Shown piece after piece: positions 40,984 to 49,800 of a stretch of 64,000 bases of DNA. The stretch is from NCBI GenBank assembly GCA_945861535.1, contig CAMAUZ010000025.1:23396-87395 (forward strand). Reading direction: 5' to 3'. Position numbers and translations under genes: made by a program. Position 1 is the first letter of the stretch; every line of letters starts with the position of its first letter. Source of the stretch: Akkermansia muciniphila. Lineage in GTDB: Bacteria > Verrucomicrobiota > Verrucomicrobiia > Limisphaerales > BJHT01. The notes under the pieces were generated by a model. The model did not search any database. It was not told where the DNA came from and saw only the letters and a program-made list of their open reading frames with translations.

Positions 40984-41171
40984 GGACTGGAAGATTCTGC
41001 TTCTGGCATTGGTTTCGTTGCCGCTGGAATAGTGTGCCTTCGCGAGCGTGATGAAAGTTCTATCATGGATGGTTGTCGTGTCGAAGCCGATGACGAACCG
41101 CCGTTGCGGCAAAGGTCTGCCCCGGCTGTCACGGTCGTGCCGAGACTTCCACCGGGCGGCGTAGCCGCAAC

Positions 41172-41310
41172 CGGAGGAGCGCGGCTGGGTTCGCCGAGGA
41201 CCAGCCGCAGCCGCCCCGAAACGGCGTGGGCGCCCGGAGAAATCAGCCGCTTCCCGTGCGGTCAAGCCGCTGCGGCTGGTGCTCCGTGCACACAGGCGCA
41301 CGCGGGGAAA
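41172..41310. repeat. Family J element, copy 3
   Basis: GGAGCGCGGCTGGGTTCGCCGAGGACCAGCCGCAGC ... GCTGCGGCTGGTGCTCCGTG. Confidence 0.6.
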
Positions 41311-41384
41311 AACCCTCGCGGCGCGCGAGGATTTCGCCGGGTTGTAGTTCAGCCGACGAGCCAATCTTTACCCAATCCGTTTCG

Positions 41385-42845
41385 CTACGCGCGAAATTGC
41401 AGCGCGAACAGGTCCGATTCCTGCATCACGAAACGCAGGCGCACGGGTTTGCCGGCCAGCGCGGCGACGTCGCTGCCGGCGGACCAGCGGACGGTTTGGG
41501 CGAGGGCGTCGCCCACGAGGGGGCGGCTGTCCGCGAGCTTGAAGCCGGGGAGCGGCTGGCCGGACTCGGATTGCAGTTCCACGCGGACGCTGCCGCCGGC
41601 GCTGGTCGCGTAGTTGAGGACGAGTTCTTTGCCGGTGAAACGCAGCGGGCGGGTCACCAACTCGCCCGTATCGGCACCGGTGTGAATCGCCGCGAAGCCA
41701 TCGGTCCGCAGCACGTAGCGGTCGCCGCTGCCGACGTGGTAAATCGACATCTCGCCCGGCGCGGTGGGCACGACGTTGAGCGCGGCGTAGTTGGAGCGGT
41801 TGCCCCAGCGGGCGGAGTCGAGGCCGGGGCGGATGAAAGCTTCGCGAAAGGTGCGGTCATACGGCGCGTTGCCGCGGGCGGTCATTAACAGAATGTCCGT
41901 GCTGTCGCCGCGACCGGGATGAAACCGCGTGGGCAGCGCGACGTAGAGATGCGGCGCGCGGAAGTAGGGATGCGTCTGGCTGGTGTAAAGGTGTTCGCCG
42001 GGAAGGTTCGGGGCGAGCGCCGCGGGCGGGGACCAGGTGAGAAAATCTGGTGACGTTGCGCGGCTGATGGAGCGCAGACCGTTTTTCCACGAGCGGAAAT
42101 AGCAGACATACAGGTTCTCGACGGGCGACCAGAGCGACACGTTTTGCGAATCGAATCCGAACTCCGTCAGGGTGATGACCGGTGCGGGCGAGAGCGGGCG
42201 CCAGTGGATGCAGTCGGGGGAGACGAAGGTGTAGAGACCGCCTTTGAGGCCGGCGGCTTCGCCCGGTTGCGTGCGTTGGACTTCCTTCACCGCGCTGTCC
42301 GCGAGACCGGCGGTGGCTTTGAAACGCTGGTCCGCCGGGACGCCGGGACGCGAGTCGAGGAACGGGGAGAAGTTGGTGGAGAACGGCGCGGCGCGCAGGA
42401 TGACATTGTTGTCGCGGCTGCCGTTGATCTCGACGAGACCGAGCTTGGGCTGGGTCCACTCGTGGCCGTCCACGCTCTCGGCGTAGCAGGTCATCTCGCC
42501 GGGATTGCCGTCGTATTGCTTGCCCTGGTAGGTCGGGTTGTAGCTGCGATAGACGGCGTGGAAACGGTCGCCGTCCTTGATGACCGTCGTGTAAGCCCCG
42601 ATGAGGGGGCTGCGCGGGCGGGGCAGCTTGGCGGGCGTTTGCAGTTGCAGCGTTGCGCCCGCGAGCCGGTCGATCAGATGCCGGTCGATAAACAGTTCGA
42701 GCCGCGAACCGATGTCGAGCACGGGCGTGACTGCGGGTTCCGCCGCGCGCAAGCAGGGCGCGAATTGCGAAACACCGGCGGCGGTGGTGACAAGGGTGGC
42801 GGTGGACTTCAGCCAATGGCGGCGGGTGAGGGGAGCGTGATTCAT
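41385..42845 (-). CDS. Five-bladed-propeller glycoside-hydrolase-like (GH32/43-type) protein with Tat-like signal
   Basis: RRHWLKSTATLVTTAAGVSQ; LELFIDRHLIDRLAGATLQLQTPAK; YAESVDGHEWTQPKLGLVEINGSRDNNVILR. Confidence 0.65.
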   Translation of the reverse strand: MNHAPLTRRHWLKSTATLVTTAAGVSQFAPCLRAAEPAVTPVLDIGSRLELFIDRHLIDRLAGATLQLQTPAKLPRPRSPLIGAYTTVIKDGDRFHAVYRSYNPTYQGKQYDGNPGEMTCYAESVDGHEWTQPKLGLVEINGSRDNNVILRAAPFSTNFSPFLDSRPGVPADQRFKATAGLADSAVKEVQRTQPGEAAGLKGGLYTFVSPDCIHWRPLSPAPVITLTEFGFDSQNVSLWSPVENLYVCYFRSWKNGLRSISRATSPDFLTWSPPAALAPNLPGEHLYTSQTHPYFRAPHLYVALPTRFHPGRGDSTDILLMTARGNAPYDRTFREAFIRPGLDSARWGNRSNYAALNVVPTAPGEMSIYHVGSGDRYVLRTDGFAAIHTGADTGELVTRPLRFTGKELVLNYATSAGGSVRVELQSESGQPLPGFKLADSRPLVGDALAQTVRWSAGSDVAALAGKPVRLRFVMQESDLFALQFRA

Positions 42846-42971
42846 GGGAATGTGTGGGTTGGGTGCGGCGCGATGACGGACGGCTGGGGTGACGGGTGAC
42901 TTCACACACCGGGTGGGTGGCGGGGTTGGCTCAACTTCAATCCGGCAGTGGCTGATCCGCGAACGAGTTGG

Positions 42972-43136
42972 AACCACTGACTGGCACTAACTGGCACTAA
43001 CTGGCACTAATAAAAACTGGAAAAGAGAGTTGGAACCACGAAAGACACGAAGAGCACGAAAGAAGGAGGACGCAACTTTCAAGGTGCGGTTTAGCTTGGT
43101 TCCCATTAGTGCCGGTTAGTGCCGGTTAGTGGTTTT
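42972..43136. repeat. Family D element: inverted arrays of a 10-bp iteron, copy 1
   Basis: AACCACTGACTGGCACTAACTGGCACTAACTGGCACTAAT ... ATTAGTGCCGGTTAGTGCCGGTTAGTGGTTTTC; contains nested ACCACGAAAGACACGAAGAGCACGAAAG. Confidence 0.9.
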
Positions 43137-43276
43137 CTGAGGTGAGTGCATGCCACCGTACGTCCCCACACGCCCAGCGCGGCGTCCGTTCCGCGCGGCG
43201 AAGGGGCGCGCGGCAGGGCCGGGAACACGGGGCAGGGATGCCTGCCCCACACGCCCAGCGCGGGGTTCGGACCGGG

Positions 43277-43495
43277 TGGGGCAGGCATCCTTGCCTGCCA
43301 GTTGGCGGGGCATCCCTGCGCCGTGTTCCGCCGTGGGGACCATCCCTCCGCCGACCGCTGGGAACGGGCGGCAGGATGCCGCCCGAACTGGCAGGCTGGA
43401 AGCCTGCCCCACAGTCCCGGCGCATCCGCGCTCCCGGTCATGCTTGCGCGATGACACCTACCCGCACCGATCGTTGCAAGAAACTGAGCTGCGCC
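43277..43495. repeat. Family A hairpins (43277-43414) followed by a T1 right end (43476-43495)
   Basis: GGGGCAGGCATCCTTGCCTGCC ... GGCAGGCTGGAAGCCTGCCCCACAG; then CACCGATCGTTGCAAGAAACTGAGCTGCGCCCC. Confidence 0.82.
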
Positions 43496-43566
43496 CCGAA
43501 GCGGCGCACTGGCCGCATCCCGCGTGACAAGCCCTGAGGTTCGTGGCTTTATCGCGGCCCATCAAA

Positions 43567-44403
43567 ATGCTTATGCCAGCCAATCTTTCCTCCCGTCTCG
43601 CGGTTTGTTCGTGGTCGTTGCAACCAACTTCGCCGCAGCAGTTGCTCAATTATGTTCGCGAGATCGGCATTCCGCGCGTGCAGCTCGCGCTCGATCCGTT
43701 GCGCGAGAACCCGGAGGTGTGGGGTGCGCTGCCGGAACTGTTCGCGGCGGCGGGGGTGGGGCTGGCGGGTGGGATGTTCGGCACGGTGGGCGAGGATTAT
43801 ACGACACCCGAGACGATCAAGCGCACGGGAGGCGTGGTGCCCGACGGGACGTGGGAACAGAACTGGCGGAACATCCAGACGGTCGCGGGGATCGCGGCGC
43901 GACTGGGGCTGAAGCTGGTGACGTTTCATGCGGGGTTTCTGCCGCATGAGGAGAGCGATCCGGATTTCCAGAAGCTGCTGGAGCGCATCGGGCGCATCGC
44001 GGGGGTGTTCGGCGAGCGGGGCATCGCGCTCGGCTTCGAGACGGGGCAGGAGACGGCGGGGACGTTGCGGAGTTTTCTGGAGCAACTGGGCTGCGCGAAC
44101 GTGGGCGTGAACTTCGATCCGGCGAACATGATTCTGTACGAGAAGGGTGATCCCATCGCGGCGCTGCGGGTGCTCGCGCCGTTCCTGCGCTCATGTCATC
44201 TCAAGGACGCCATCGCGACGAAGGTGCCGGGGACGTGGGGCGAGGAGGTGCCGGTGGGTGCGGGGCAGGTGGATTGGCGGGCGTTCTTCCGCACGCTGGC
44301 GGAGGTCGGGTTCACCGGCGATCTGGCCATCGAGCGCGAGGCGGGGACGACGCGCGTGGCGGATATAAAGCGCGGAAGGGAGTATGTGCTGAGGTTGGCG
44401 TGA
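43567..44403 (+). CDS. Sugar-phosphate isomerase/epimerase (xylose-isomerase-like TIM barrel)
   Basis: SRLAVCSWSLQPTSPQQLLNYVREIGIPRVQLAL; VTFHAGFLP; NVGVNFDPANMILYEKGDPIAALR; SCHLKDA. Confidence 0.85.
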   Translation: MLMPANLSSRLAVCSWSLQPTSPQQLLNYVREIGIPRVQLALDPLRENPEVWGALPELFAAAGVGLAGGMFGTVGEDYTTPETIKRTGGVVPDGTWEQNWRNIQTVAGIAARLGLKLVTFHAGFLPHEESDPDFQKLLERIGRIAGVFGERGIALGFETGQETAGTLRSFLEQLGCANVGVNFDPANMILYEKGDPIAALRVLAPFLRSCHLKDAIATKVPGTWGEEVPVGAGQVDWRAFFRTLAEVGFTGDLAIEREAGTTRVADIKRGREYVLRLA

Positions 44404-44439
44404 TTGCTTTGGCCCCGTGGCCAGCGTAAGAAGGAAGCC

Positions 44440-44628
44440 ATGAATCTGCTCGACCGTATCACTTTCAACCCACGCCAATGCGGCGGACGTCCGTGTGTGC
44501 GCGGAATGCGCATCCGCGTGACGGATGTGCTGGATTTGCTGGAGGCGGGCTTGTCGTCGGCTGAGGTGTTACAAGAGCTGCCGGACTTGGAGGCTGATGA
44601 CATTCGAGCGTGCATGGGTTTCCCGTAG
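44440..44628 (+). CDS. DUF433-type putative antitoxin, no partner in window
   Basis: RITFNPRQCGGRPCVRGMRIRVTDVLDLLEAGLSSAEVLQELPDLEADDIRACMGFP. Confidence 0.85.
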   Translation: MNLLDRITFNPRQCGGRPCVRGMRIRVTDVLDLLEAGLSSAEVLQELPDLEADDIRACMGFP

Positions 44629-44634
44629 ATTGGA

Positions 44635-44690
44635 ACTGGCGGCGAGACGCCGCCGGAACTCGCAGGCGGGGACGCCTGCGGTACCGAGAA
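44635..44690. repeat. Family B half element
   Basis: GGCGGCGagaCGCCGCCGGAACTCGCAGGCGgggaCGCCTGCGGTACCG. Confidence 0.8.
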
Positions 44691-44714
44691 AACTTCGCCA
44701 CGGCGCTTCTTTTG

Positions 44715-44775
44715 ATTCTGTCTCCTGACTCCTGATTCCTAACTTCTGTCTCCTGAATTCTGACTCCTGACATCC
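44715..44775. repeat. Iterated short motif (TCTCCTGAcTCCTGATTCC...)
   Basis: ATTCTGTCTCCTGACTCCTGATTCCTAACTTCTGTCTCCTGAATTCTGACTCCTGACATCC. Confidence 0.8.
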
Positions 44776-44777
44776 TT

Positions 44778-45800
44778 ATGTTAAACGTTGGCATCATCGG
44801 TCTCGGCTTCATGGCGGCGACGCATATCAAGGCGTGGCGGCAAATCCCGGAGGCGCGCGTGGCGGCGCTGTGCAATCCCAGCGGGCGGCATCTGGATGGC
44901 GACTTCTCGGGCGTGGCGGGAAACGTGGGGGACAATGCGCCGGTGAAACTGGAGGCGGGGTCGTTTACGGCGTTCCGCAGTTTTGAGGCGATGCTGGCGG
45001 ACCCGACGGTGGACATTGTGGACATCTGCGCGCCGACGCATGCGCATCCGGCGCTGGCCATCGCGGCGTTGCGCGCGGGGAAGCATGTCTTGTGTGAGAA
45101 GCCGCTGGCGCGCACGGCGGCGCTGGCGCGGGAGATCGCGGCGGCGGCGGCGGTGGCGCGGGGCGTCTTCATGCCGGCGATGTGTCTGCGGTTCTGGCCC
45201 GAATGGGCGTGGCTGAAGGAGACGCTGGACGCGGGGACTTACGGGCGGGTGCTGGCGGCGCGGTTGCGGCGCGTGGCGGAGCCGCCGGGTTGGGGTCACA
45301 CGCATTTCGGCGACGGGGAGAAATCGGGGGGCGCGCTGCTGGATCTGCACATTCACGACGTGGACTTCGTGCAGTTTTGCTTTGGGCGTCCGCGGGCGGT
45401 GTTCGCCACGGGCTACACCAAATTCAGCGGGGCCATCGATCATGTGGTGGCGCAATACGAGGTGGCGGGCGGGGCGATGGTTCACGCGGAGGGAAGCTGG
45501 GCGATGACGCCGGGCTTTGGTTTCAGCATGGCCTACACGGTGAACTGCGAGCGGGCGACGCTGGACTATGACCTGGCGCGCGGCGCGGACGGCTTGCGCG
45601 TGTGTGAGGCGGGCCAACCGGCGCGCGTGCTGAAGCTGGAGGGGCCGGATGGCTACGTGCGGGAGCTGCGGCATTTCGTGGAAGCGATCAATGAGGGACG
45701 GCAACCGACGGTGGTGACGGCGGCAGACGCGGCGAGCGCGGTGGAGATTTGCGAGGCGGAGGAGCGGTCAATACGGAGCGGGGGGAAGGTGATCGTGTAA
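44778..45800 (+). CDS. Gfo/Idh/MocA family oxidoreductase
   Basis: LNVGIIGLGFMAATHIKAWRQIPEARVAALCNPS; VDIVDICAPTHAHPALAIAALRAGKHVLCEKPLA. Confidence 0.93.
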   Translation: MLNVGIIGLGFMAATHIKAWRQIPEARVAALCNPSGRHLDGDFSGVAGNVGDNAPVKLEAGSFTAFRSFEAMLADPTVDIVDICAPTHAHPALAIAALRAGKHVLCEKPLARTAALAREIAAAAAVARGVFMPAMCLRFWPEWAWLKETLDAGTYGRVLAARLRRVAEPPGWGHTHFGDGEKSGGALLDLHIHDVDFVQFCFGRPRAVFATGYTKFSGAIDHVVAQYEVAGGAMVHAEGSWAMTPGFGFSMAYTVNCERATLDYDLARGADGLRVCEAGQPARVLKLEGPDGYVRELRHFVEAINEGRQPTVVTAADAASAVEICEAEERSIRSGGKVIV

Positions 45801-46080
45801 GCGGTGCCGGAAACCGGGCGGAAAAATGGGGCAGGGGAGGGACTGGCGAGGGACCGCCGAGTGGTGAGGCGCAACGACAATCTGGTGTCGCATGCGGATG
45901 AAGGTACGGAGGTCAGCAGCCTGTGGAACTGCGGGAGCGGTGATTCACTTCGCGACGATGTTGCCGCCGATGTCCGCGTGAAACCGGAGCGGTCGGTGAG
46001 GCGGACGCTGACTCTGCTTTCCACGCTGCGGCGGAGCAAATGCCGCGCTCCGGGCGTCGCGCGCGGATCCCCACCCTCGC

Positions 46081-46358
46081 GGGCGCATCTCAGTTTCCGG
46101 CAACGATCGGTGCGCGTTGGCGCAGTCCCGCAGGGACGACCGAAAATAGCCCAGCACTTCAGTGCTGGGCGTACGGTCGGGAAACCGGAAAGTCCCGTCA
46201 GGGACGAAAGAGGCGGGATGGCACACGGTTTCTTTCGTCCCTGCCGGGACTGGGTTCGCTACCGACACGGACCCAGCACTGAAGTGCTGGGCTATGGTCT
46301 TTCGCCCGCTGGGCTGGGGATGGGAACCAAAGGGCGTGCGATAAACTGAGATGCGCCC
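46081..46358. repeat. T1 terminal-inverted-repeat element with different hairpin cargo
   Basis: GGGCGCATCTCAGTTTCCGGCAACGATCGGTGCGCG ... ATAAACTGAGATGCGCCCC; inside CCCAGCACTtcAGTGCTGGG, CCCAGCACTgaAGTGCTGGG and GTCCC/GGGAC hairpins. Confidence 0.88.
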
Positions 46359-46423
46359 CCCCCTCGCTTCGGTCGCACTTCTCATTGTCTTTTTCCGGCG
46401 GGGTCGTAACTCTCCGCGCGAAC

Positions 46424-47485
46424 ATGTTCACCAAAACTATGAAATATTTCGCATCACTTCTGGTCGCCCTCGGGCTGCTCTCCACCGCGCGGGCGGCGGA
46501 CAAACAATGGGTCGTTTACGAAGGCAAGGACGGACCCGGCAAGGGCAAGCACATCGTTTTCATCTCCGGCGACGAGGAGTATCGCTCCGAGGAAGGGCTG
46601 CCGCAGTTGGCCAAGATTCTGTCGCAACGACACGGCTTCAAATGCACCGTGCTCTTCGCGATTGACCCGGCGACGGGCGAGATCAATCCCAATCACACCA
46701 AGAACATTCCCGGCACCGAAGCGCTCAACGGCGCCGATCTCATGATCATCCTCACGCGCTTCCGCAACCTGCCCGACGAGCAGATGAAGCCCATCGACGA
46801 CTATCTCAAGGCGGGCAAGCCCGTCCTCGGCCTGCGCACCTCGACGCACGCGTTCAACGGCATCAAGGGCGCCTATGACCGCTACAACAACGGTTACAAA
46901 GGTCCGGCCAAGGAATGGGCGGACGGCTTCGGCCGGCTCGTGCTCGGCGAGATGTGGATCAGCCATCACGGCGGCCACAAGACCGAGGCCACGCGCGGCG
47001 TGTTCCCGGCGGACGCCAAAGGCAATGCGCTCCTCAACGGCATCAAGGACGGTGAAATCTTCGCGGTGAGCGATGTCTATGGCGTGCGCCTGCCGCTGCC
47101 GGGTGATTCCAAGCCCGTCGTGCTCGGCCAGGTGCTCAAGCGCAAAGGCCCGGCCGACATGAAGGATCCCTTCTTCGGTCTCAAGCCCGATGACGAACCG
47201 GTGGAAGGCAAGAAGAACGACCCGATGATGCCCGTCGCCTGGACCAAGAGCTATCAACTGCCCGACGGCAAGAAAGGCCAGGCGTTCTGCACCACGATGG
47301 GTTCCTCGACCGACCTCGCGAACGAAGGTCTCCGCCGCCTGGTCGTGAACGCCGCCTATCAGCTCGTCGGCCTGCCCGTACCGGAAAAGGCCAACGCGGA
47401 AGTCGTGGGCGAATTCAAACCGACGGCCTACGGCTTCGGCGGCCACACCAAGGGCCTGAAGCCTGCGGCGCATGAGTTGAAATAG
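46424..47485 (+). CDS. Secreted ThuA-like domain protein (second paralogue)
   Basis: Signal peptide; GKGKHIVFISGDEEYRSEEGLPQLAKILSQRHGFKCTVLFAID; LPDEQMKPIDDYLKAGKPVLGLRTSTHAF. Confidence 0.82.
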   Translation: MFTKTMKYFASLLVALGLLSTARAADKQWVVYEGKDGPGKGKHIVFISGDEEYRSEEGLPQLAKILSQRHGFKCTVLFAIDPATGEINPNHTKNIPGTEALNGADLMIILTRFRNLPDEQMKPIDDYLKAGKPVLGLRTSTHAFNGIKGAYDRYNNGYKGPAKEWADGFGRLVLGEMWISHHGGHKTEATRGVFPADAKGNALLNGIKDGEIFAVSDVYGVRLPLPGDSKPVVLGQVLKRKGPADMKDPFFGLKPDDEPVEGKKNDPMMPVAWTKSYQLPDGKKGQAFCTTMGSSTDLANEGLRRLVVNAAYQLVGLPVPEKANAEVVGEFKPTAYGFGGHTKGLKPAAHELK

Positions 47486-47594
47486 GGGCGAGCGAAGTTC
47501 GCGGCCCACGCGTTTTCCCCGCCGAGATGCAGAGGCGTCCGGCGGGGAAATTTTTGTGAAGGTGTGATTTCGTCGCGGGCCGGATTCGTAAATA

Positions 47595-47891
47595 ATGAGC
47601 GCTTGGAGACGCAAAGCCCTCGAGTCGTTTCCCGATTTGCGGCACGAGTTCGCGCAGTCGGACGTCACGATCTATCAGGTGTTCTTCGAGTTGTTGCCGC
47701 GAGTTCAGGCCGCTCACGCTCGCAGCGACACCCTGGAGTTGCAGCGCATTTACGACTTTGCGCGATGGTGCTTTCAGCAGAAGTCCGAAGATATCTGGAA
47801 CGCTGCTGGCGTAGCGTTCTACGAACACTTGGTGGACGAGCCGACGACCCTAAGTCAGATACCGCGCCTGGTTGCAGCCGGATGTATTTGA
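47595..47891 (+). CDS. Conserved hypothetical protein
   Basis: Compact ORF FFELLPRVQAAHARSDTLELQRIYDFARWCFQQKSEDIWNAAGVAFYEHLVDEP; lower GC than neighbours. Confidence 0.65.
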   Translation: MSAWRRKALESFPDLRHEFAQSDVTIYQVFFELLPRVQAAHARSDTLELQRIYDFARWCFQQKSEDIWNAAGVAFYEHLVDEPTTLSQIPRLVAAGCI

Positions 47892-48111
47892 GGGTTGCAA
47901 GGGGTTGTTCGAGGCGAGGCTGGAGCCAGCGCAGTTCCGAGAGCTTTGTGAGAGCTACTCCAGACGACATGAAACCCACGGTGTCTGACATCGCCTTGGA
48001 GCGACCAGTCGCTCCAATTCTCCGACTCTATGTTGCGGAAGTTGTGTCGAGATGCGCCCTTGGCCTTTCTGCACGCTTGCCCTGAAGTATGCCGAGACCT
48101 AATTTGCCGTC

Positions 48112-48474
48112 ATGCCTCCTGTAGCCCTGCAAGCGCATTTCGATGGTGAACGGATCGTCCTCGACGAACCGTTTGACCTGCCCCCGCACGCTCCGTTGAT
48201 CGTGACGGTGTTTCCCCTAACTGCGGAACGAGAGACCGACAGCGAAGAGGCGTGGCTTCACACGGCCGCTGGCAGTGACGCGTTTGCATTCCTCGCCGAC
48301 CCGGCCGAGGACATCTACACGGTCCAAGACGGAGAAGCTTTTCGTGATGCTGTGGAGGCTGCAATACTCCGGCCGTTAGGAGTCCGCACCCTCGCCATCC
48401 CATTGCTGCCGGCTGCGCTTGCTTCCTCGCCTCCCCTTCGTGCCGGAGGCACGCAAGAAATTAGCCGGTGGTGA
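48112..48474 (+). CDS. Antitoxin-like protein; C-terminus and stop supplied by an adjacent repeat arm
   Basis: ALQAHFDGERIVLDEPFDLPPHAPLIVTVFPL...FAFLADPAEDIYTVQDGEAFRD; terminal [12 protein letters not shown] is encoded by the family C arm. Confidence 0.6.
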   Translation: MPPVALQAHFDGERIVLDEPFDLPPHAPLIVTVFPLTAERETDSEEAWLHTAAGSDAFAFLADPAEDIYTVQDGEAFRDAVEAAILRPLGVRTLAIPLLPAALASSPPLRAGGTQEISRW

Positions 48475-48771
48475 AGCGCAGCGGAACCACCGGGATAACC
48501 GTGTCGAAGAGCGCTGCGCCCCGGCGGGGCGCGAGAGCCGTGAATCCCGCCGACACGCGTCGCCATGGCGATGCCGCGTCATGGGCGGACCTCCCGGTCG
48601 CCTGGCAATTTGGTGGACGCGGGCCGACCGAGAGACCGCGCGACGGAGCAAACGTCGCTGAGGTTCCCCGACTCTCGCGCCCCGCCGGGGCGAAGGGTTC
48701 GGTGGGGGTGGGAAGTCCGGTGGTTCCGCTGCGCTTCACCACCGGCTAATTTCTTGCGTGCCTCCGGCACG
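48439..48771. repeat. Family C palindromic element with perfect 55-bp terminal inverted repeats
   Basis: 48439-48493 CGTGCCGGAGGCACGCAAGAAATTAGCCGGTGGTGAAGCGCAGCGGAACCACCGG is the exact reverse complement of 48717-48771; inner CCCCGGCGGGGCGCGAGAG / CTCTCGCGCCCCGCCGGGG. Confidence 0.96.
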
Positions 48772-48917
48772 ACGCTGCGCTGAGACCCGGCGCGCGGGTT
48801 GAGCAGAACGAAACCGCCCAAACTCCAGACCCGGCCGAGGCCGGCGCGAATGAGAAACTGAGGCGGAGAATGGAAAAGTTTGTGAAACCTCCGGGCGCTG
48901 GTTCAAGCTCCGTCCAC

Positions 48918-49679
48918 ATGAGCACAGTGATCAATCTCTCCGGCAAAGTCGCCCTCATCACGGGCGCGTCCCAGGGCATTGGCGCGCAGATGGCGCGGAC
49001 GTTTCATGCGGCGGGGGCCGGCGTGATTTTGAATCATCCCGACGTGGGTTCCACGGCGGCGGATGCGGGGGCGGTGGTGGCGGAGTTGAACGGCCTGCGT
49101 CCGGACAGCGCGGCCGTCGCGGCGGCGAACGTCGCCGATCCCGAGGCCGTGCAGCGCATGATGCGCGCGGCGAAGGAGCGGTGGGGCGGGATTGATTTTC
49201 TCATCAACAACGCGGCGATCCTGCGCGACCGGACGATTGCGAAGATGTCCGCCGACGAGTGGCAGTCGGTGATCGATGTGAATCTCTCGGGCGTTTTTCA
49301 CTGCTGCAAATTCGGCCTCGAAGTGATGCGCGAGGGCGGCGCAATTGTGAGCATGGGGAGCATCGCGGCGATTCAGGGGTTTTACGGCCAGGCCAATTAC
49401 GCGGCGGCCAAGGCGGGCGTGCAGGCGATGATGCGCGTGCTCAGTCGCGAGGGCGCGCGGCGCGGCATTCGCGCCAATGCCATTGCGCCCGGCGTGATCG
49501 ACACGGCGATGGCGGCGACGATCCCCGAGAATGTCCGCGCCGAGATGCTGAAGAACATTCCGCTCGGGCGCTTGGGCGCGCCGGTGGAGGTCGCGAACGT
49601 GGCGTTGTTCCTGTGCTCACCGCTGGCGTCGTATGTGAGCGGGCAGACGATCGAGGTGAACGGAGGCTGGCGCGGATGA
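48918..49679 (+). CDS. SDR-family 3-oxoacyl / acetoacetyl-CoA reductase-like protein (FabG/PhaB type)
   Basis: [71 protein letters not shown]. Confidence 0.88.
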   Translation: MSTVINLSGKVALITGASQGIGAQMARTFHAAGAGVILNHPDVGSTAADAGAVVAELNGLRPDSAAVAAANVADPEAVQRMMRAAKERWGGIDFLINNAAILRDRTIAKMSADEWQSVIDVNLSGVFHCCKFGLEVMREGGAIVSMGSIAAIQGFYGQANYAAAKAGVQAMMRVLSREGARRGIRANAIAPGVIDTAMAATIPENVRAEMLKNIPLGRLGAPVEVANVALFLCSPLASYVSGQTIEVNGGWRG

Positions 49680-49733
49680 GGTGCGCGGCCATTGGCGGAA
49701 GCAGCGGAGGCAGCGTGGATTTGTCTGGGAACC

Positions 49734-49800
49734 GGAGCGCCGAGCATTGCTCGGCTCGCACGATCCCCATTCGCCAAGGCCGCGCAATGCTCGGCGCTCC
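49734..49800. repeat. Family G element, short 67-bp copy
   Basis: GGAGCGCCGAGCATTGCTCGGC ... GCAATGCTCGGCGCTCC. Confidence 0.85.

Noticed and set aside
42972-43020. ACTAACTGGC array as a mini-CRISPR
   Set aside because: 10-bp units are contiguous with no spacers; arms are inverted at the other end.
43106-43541. Multiple overlapping small ORFs on both strands
   Set aside because: All are translations of family A hairpins (e.g. GAGFQPASSGGILPPVP); not genes.
48851-48872. GAGAAACTGAGGCGGAG as another T1 end
   Set aside because: Only a short match; lacks the GATCGTTGC and GCGCC flanks and has no inverted partner nearby.
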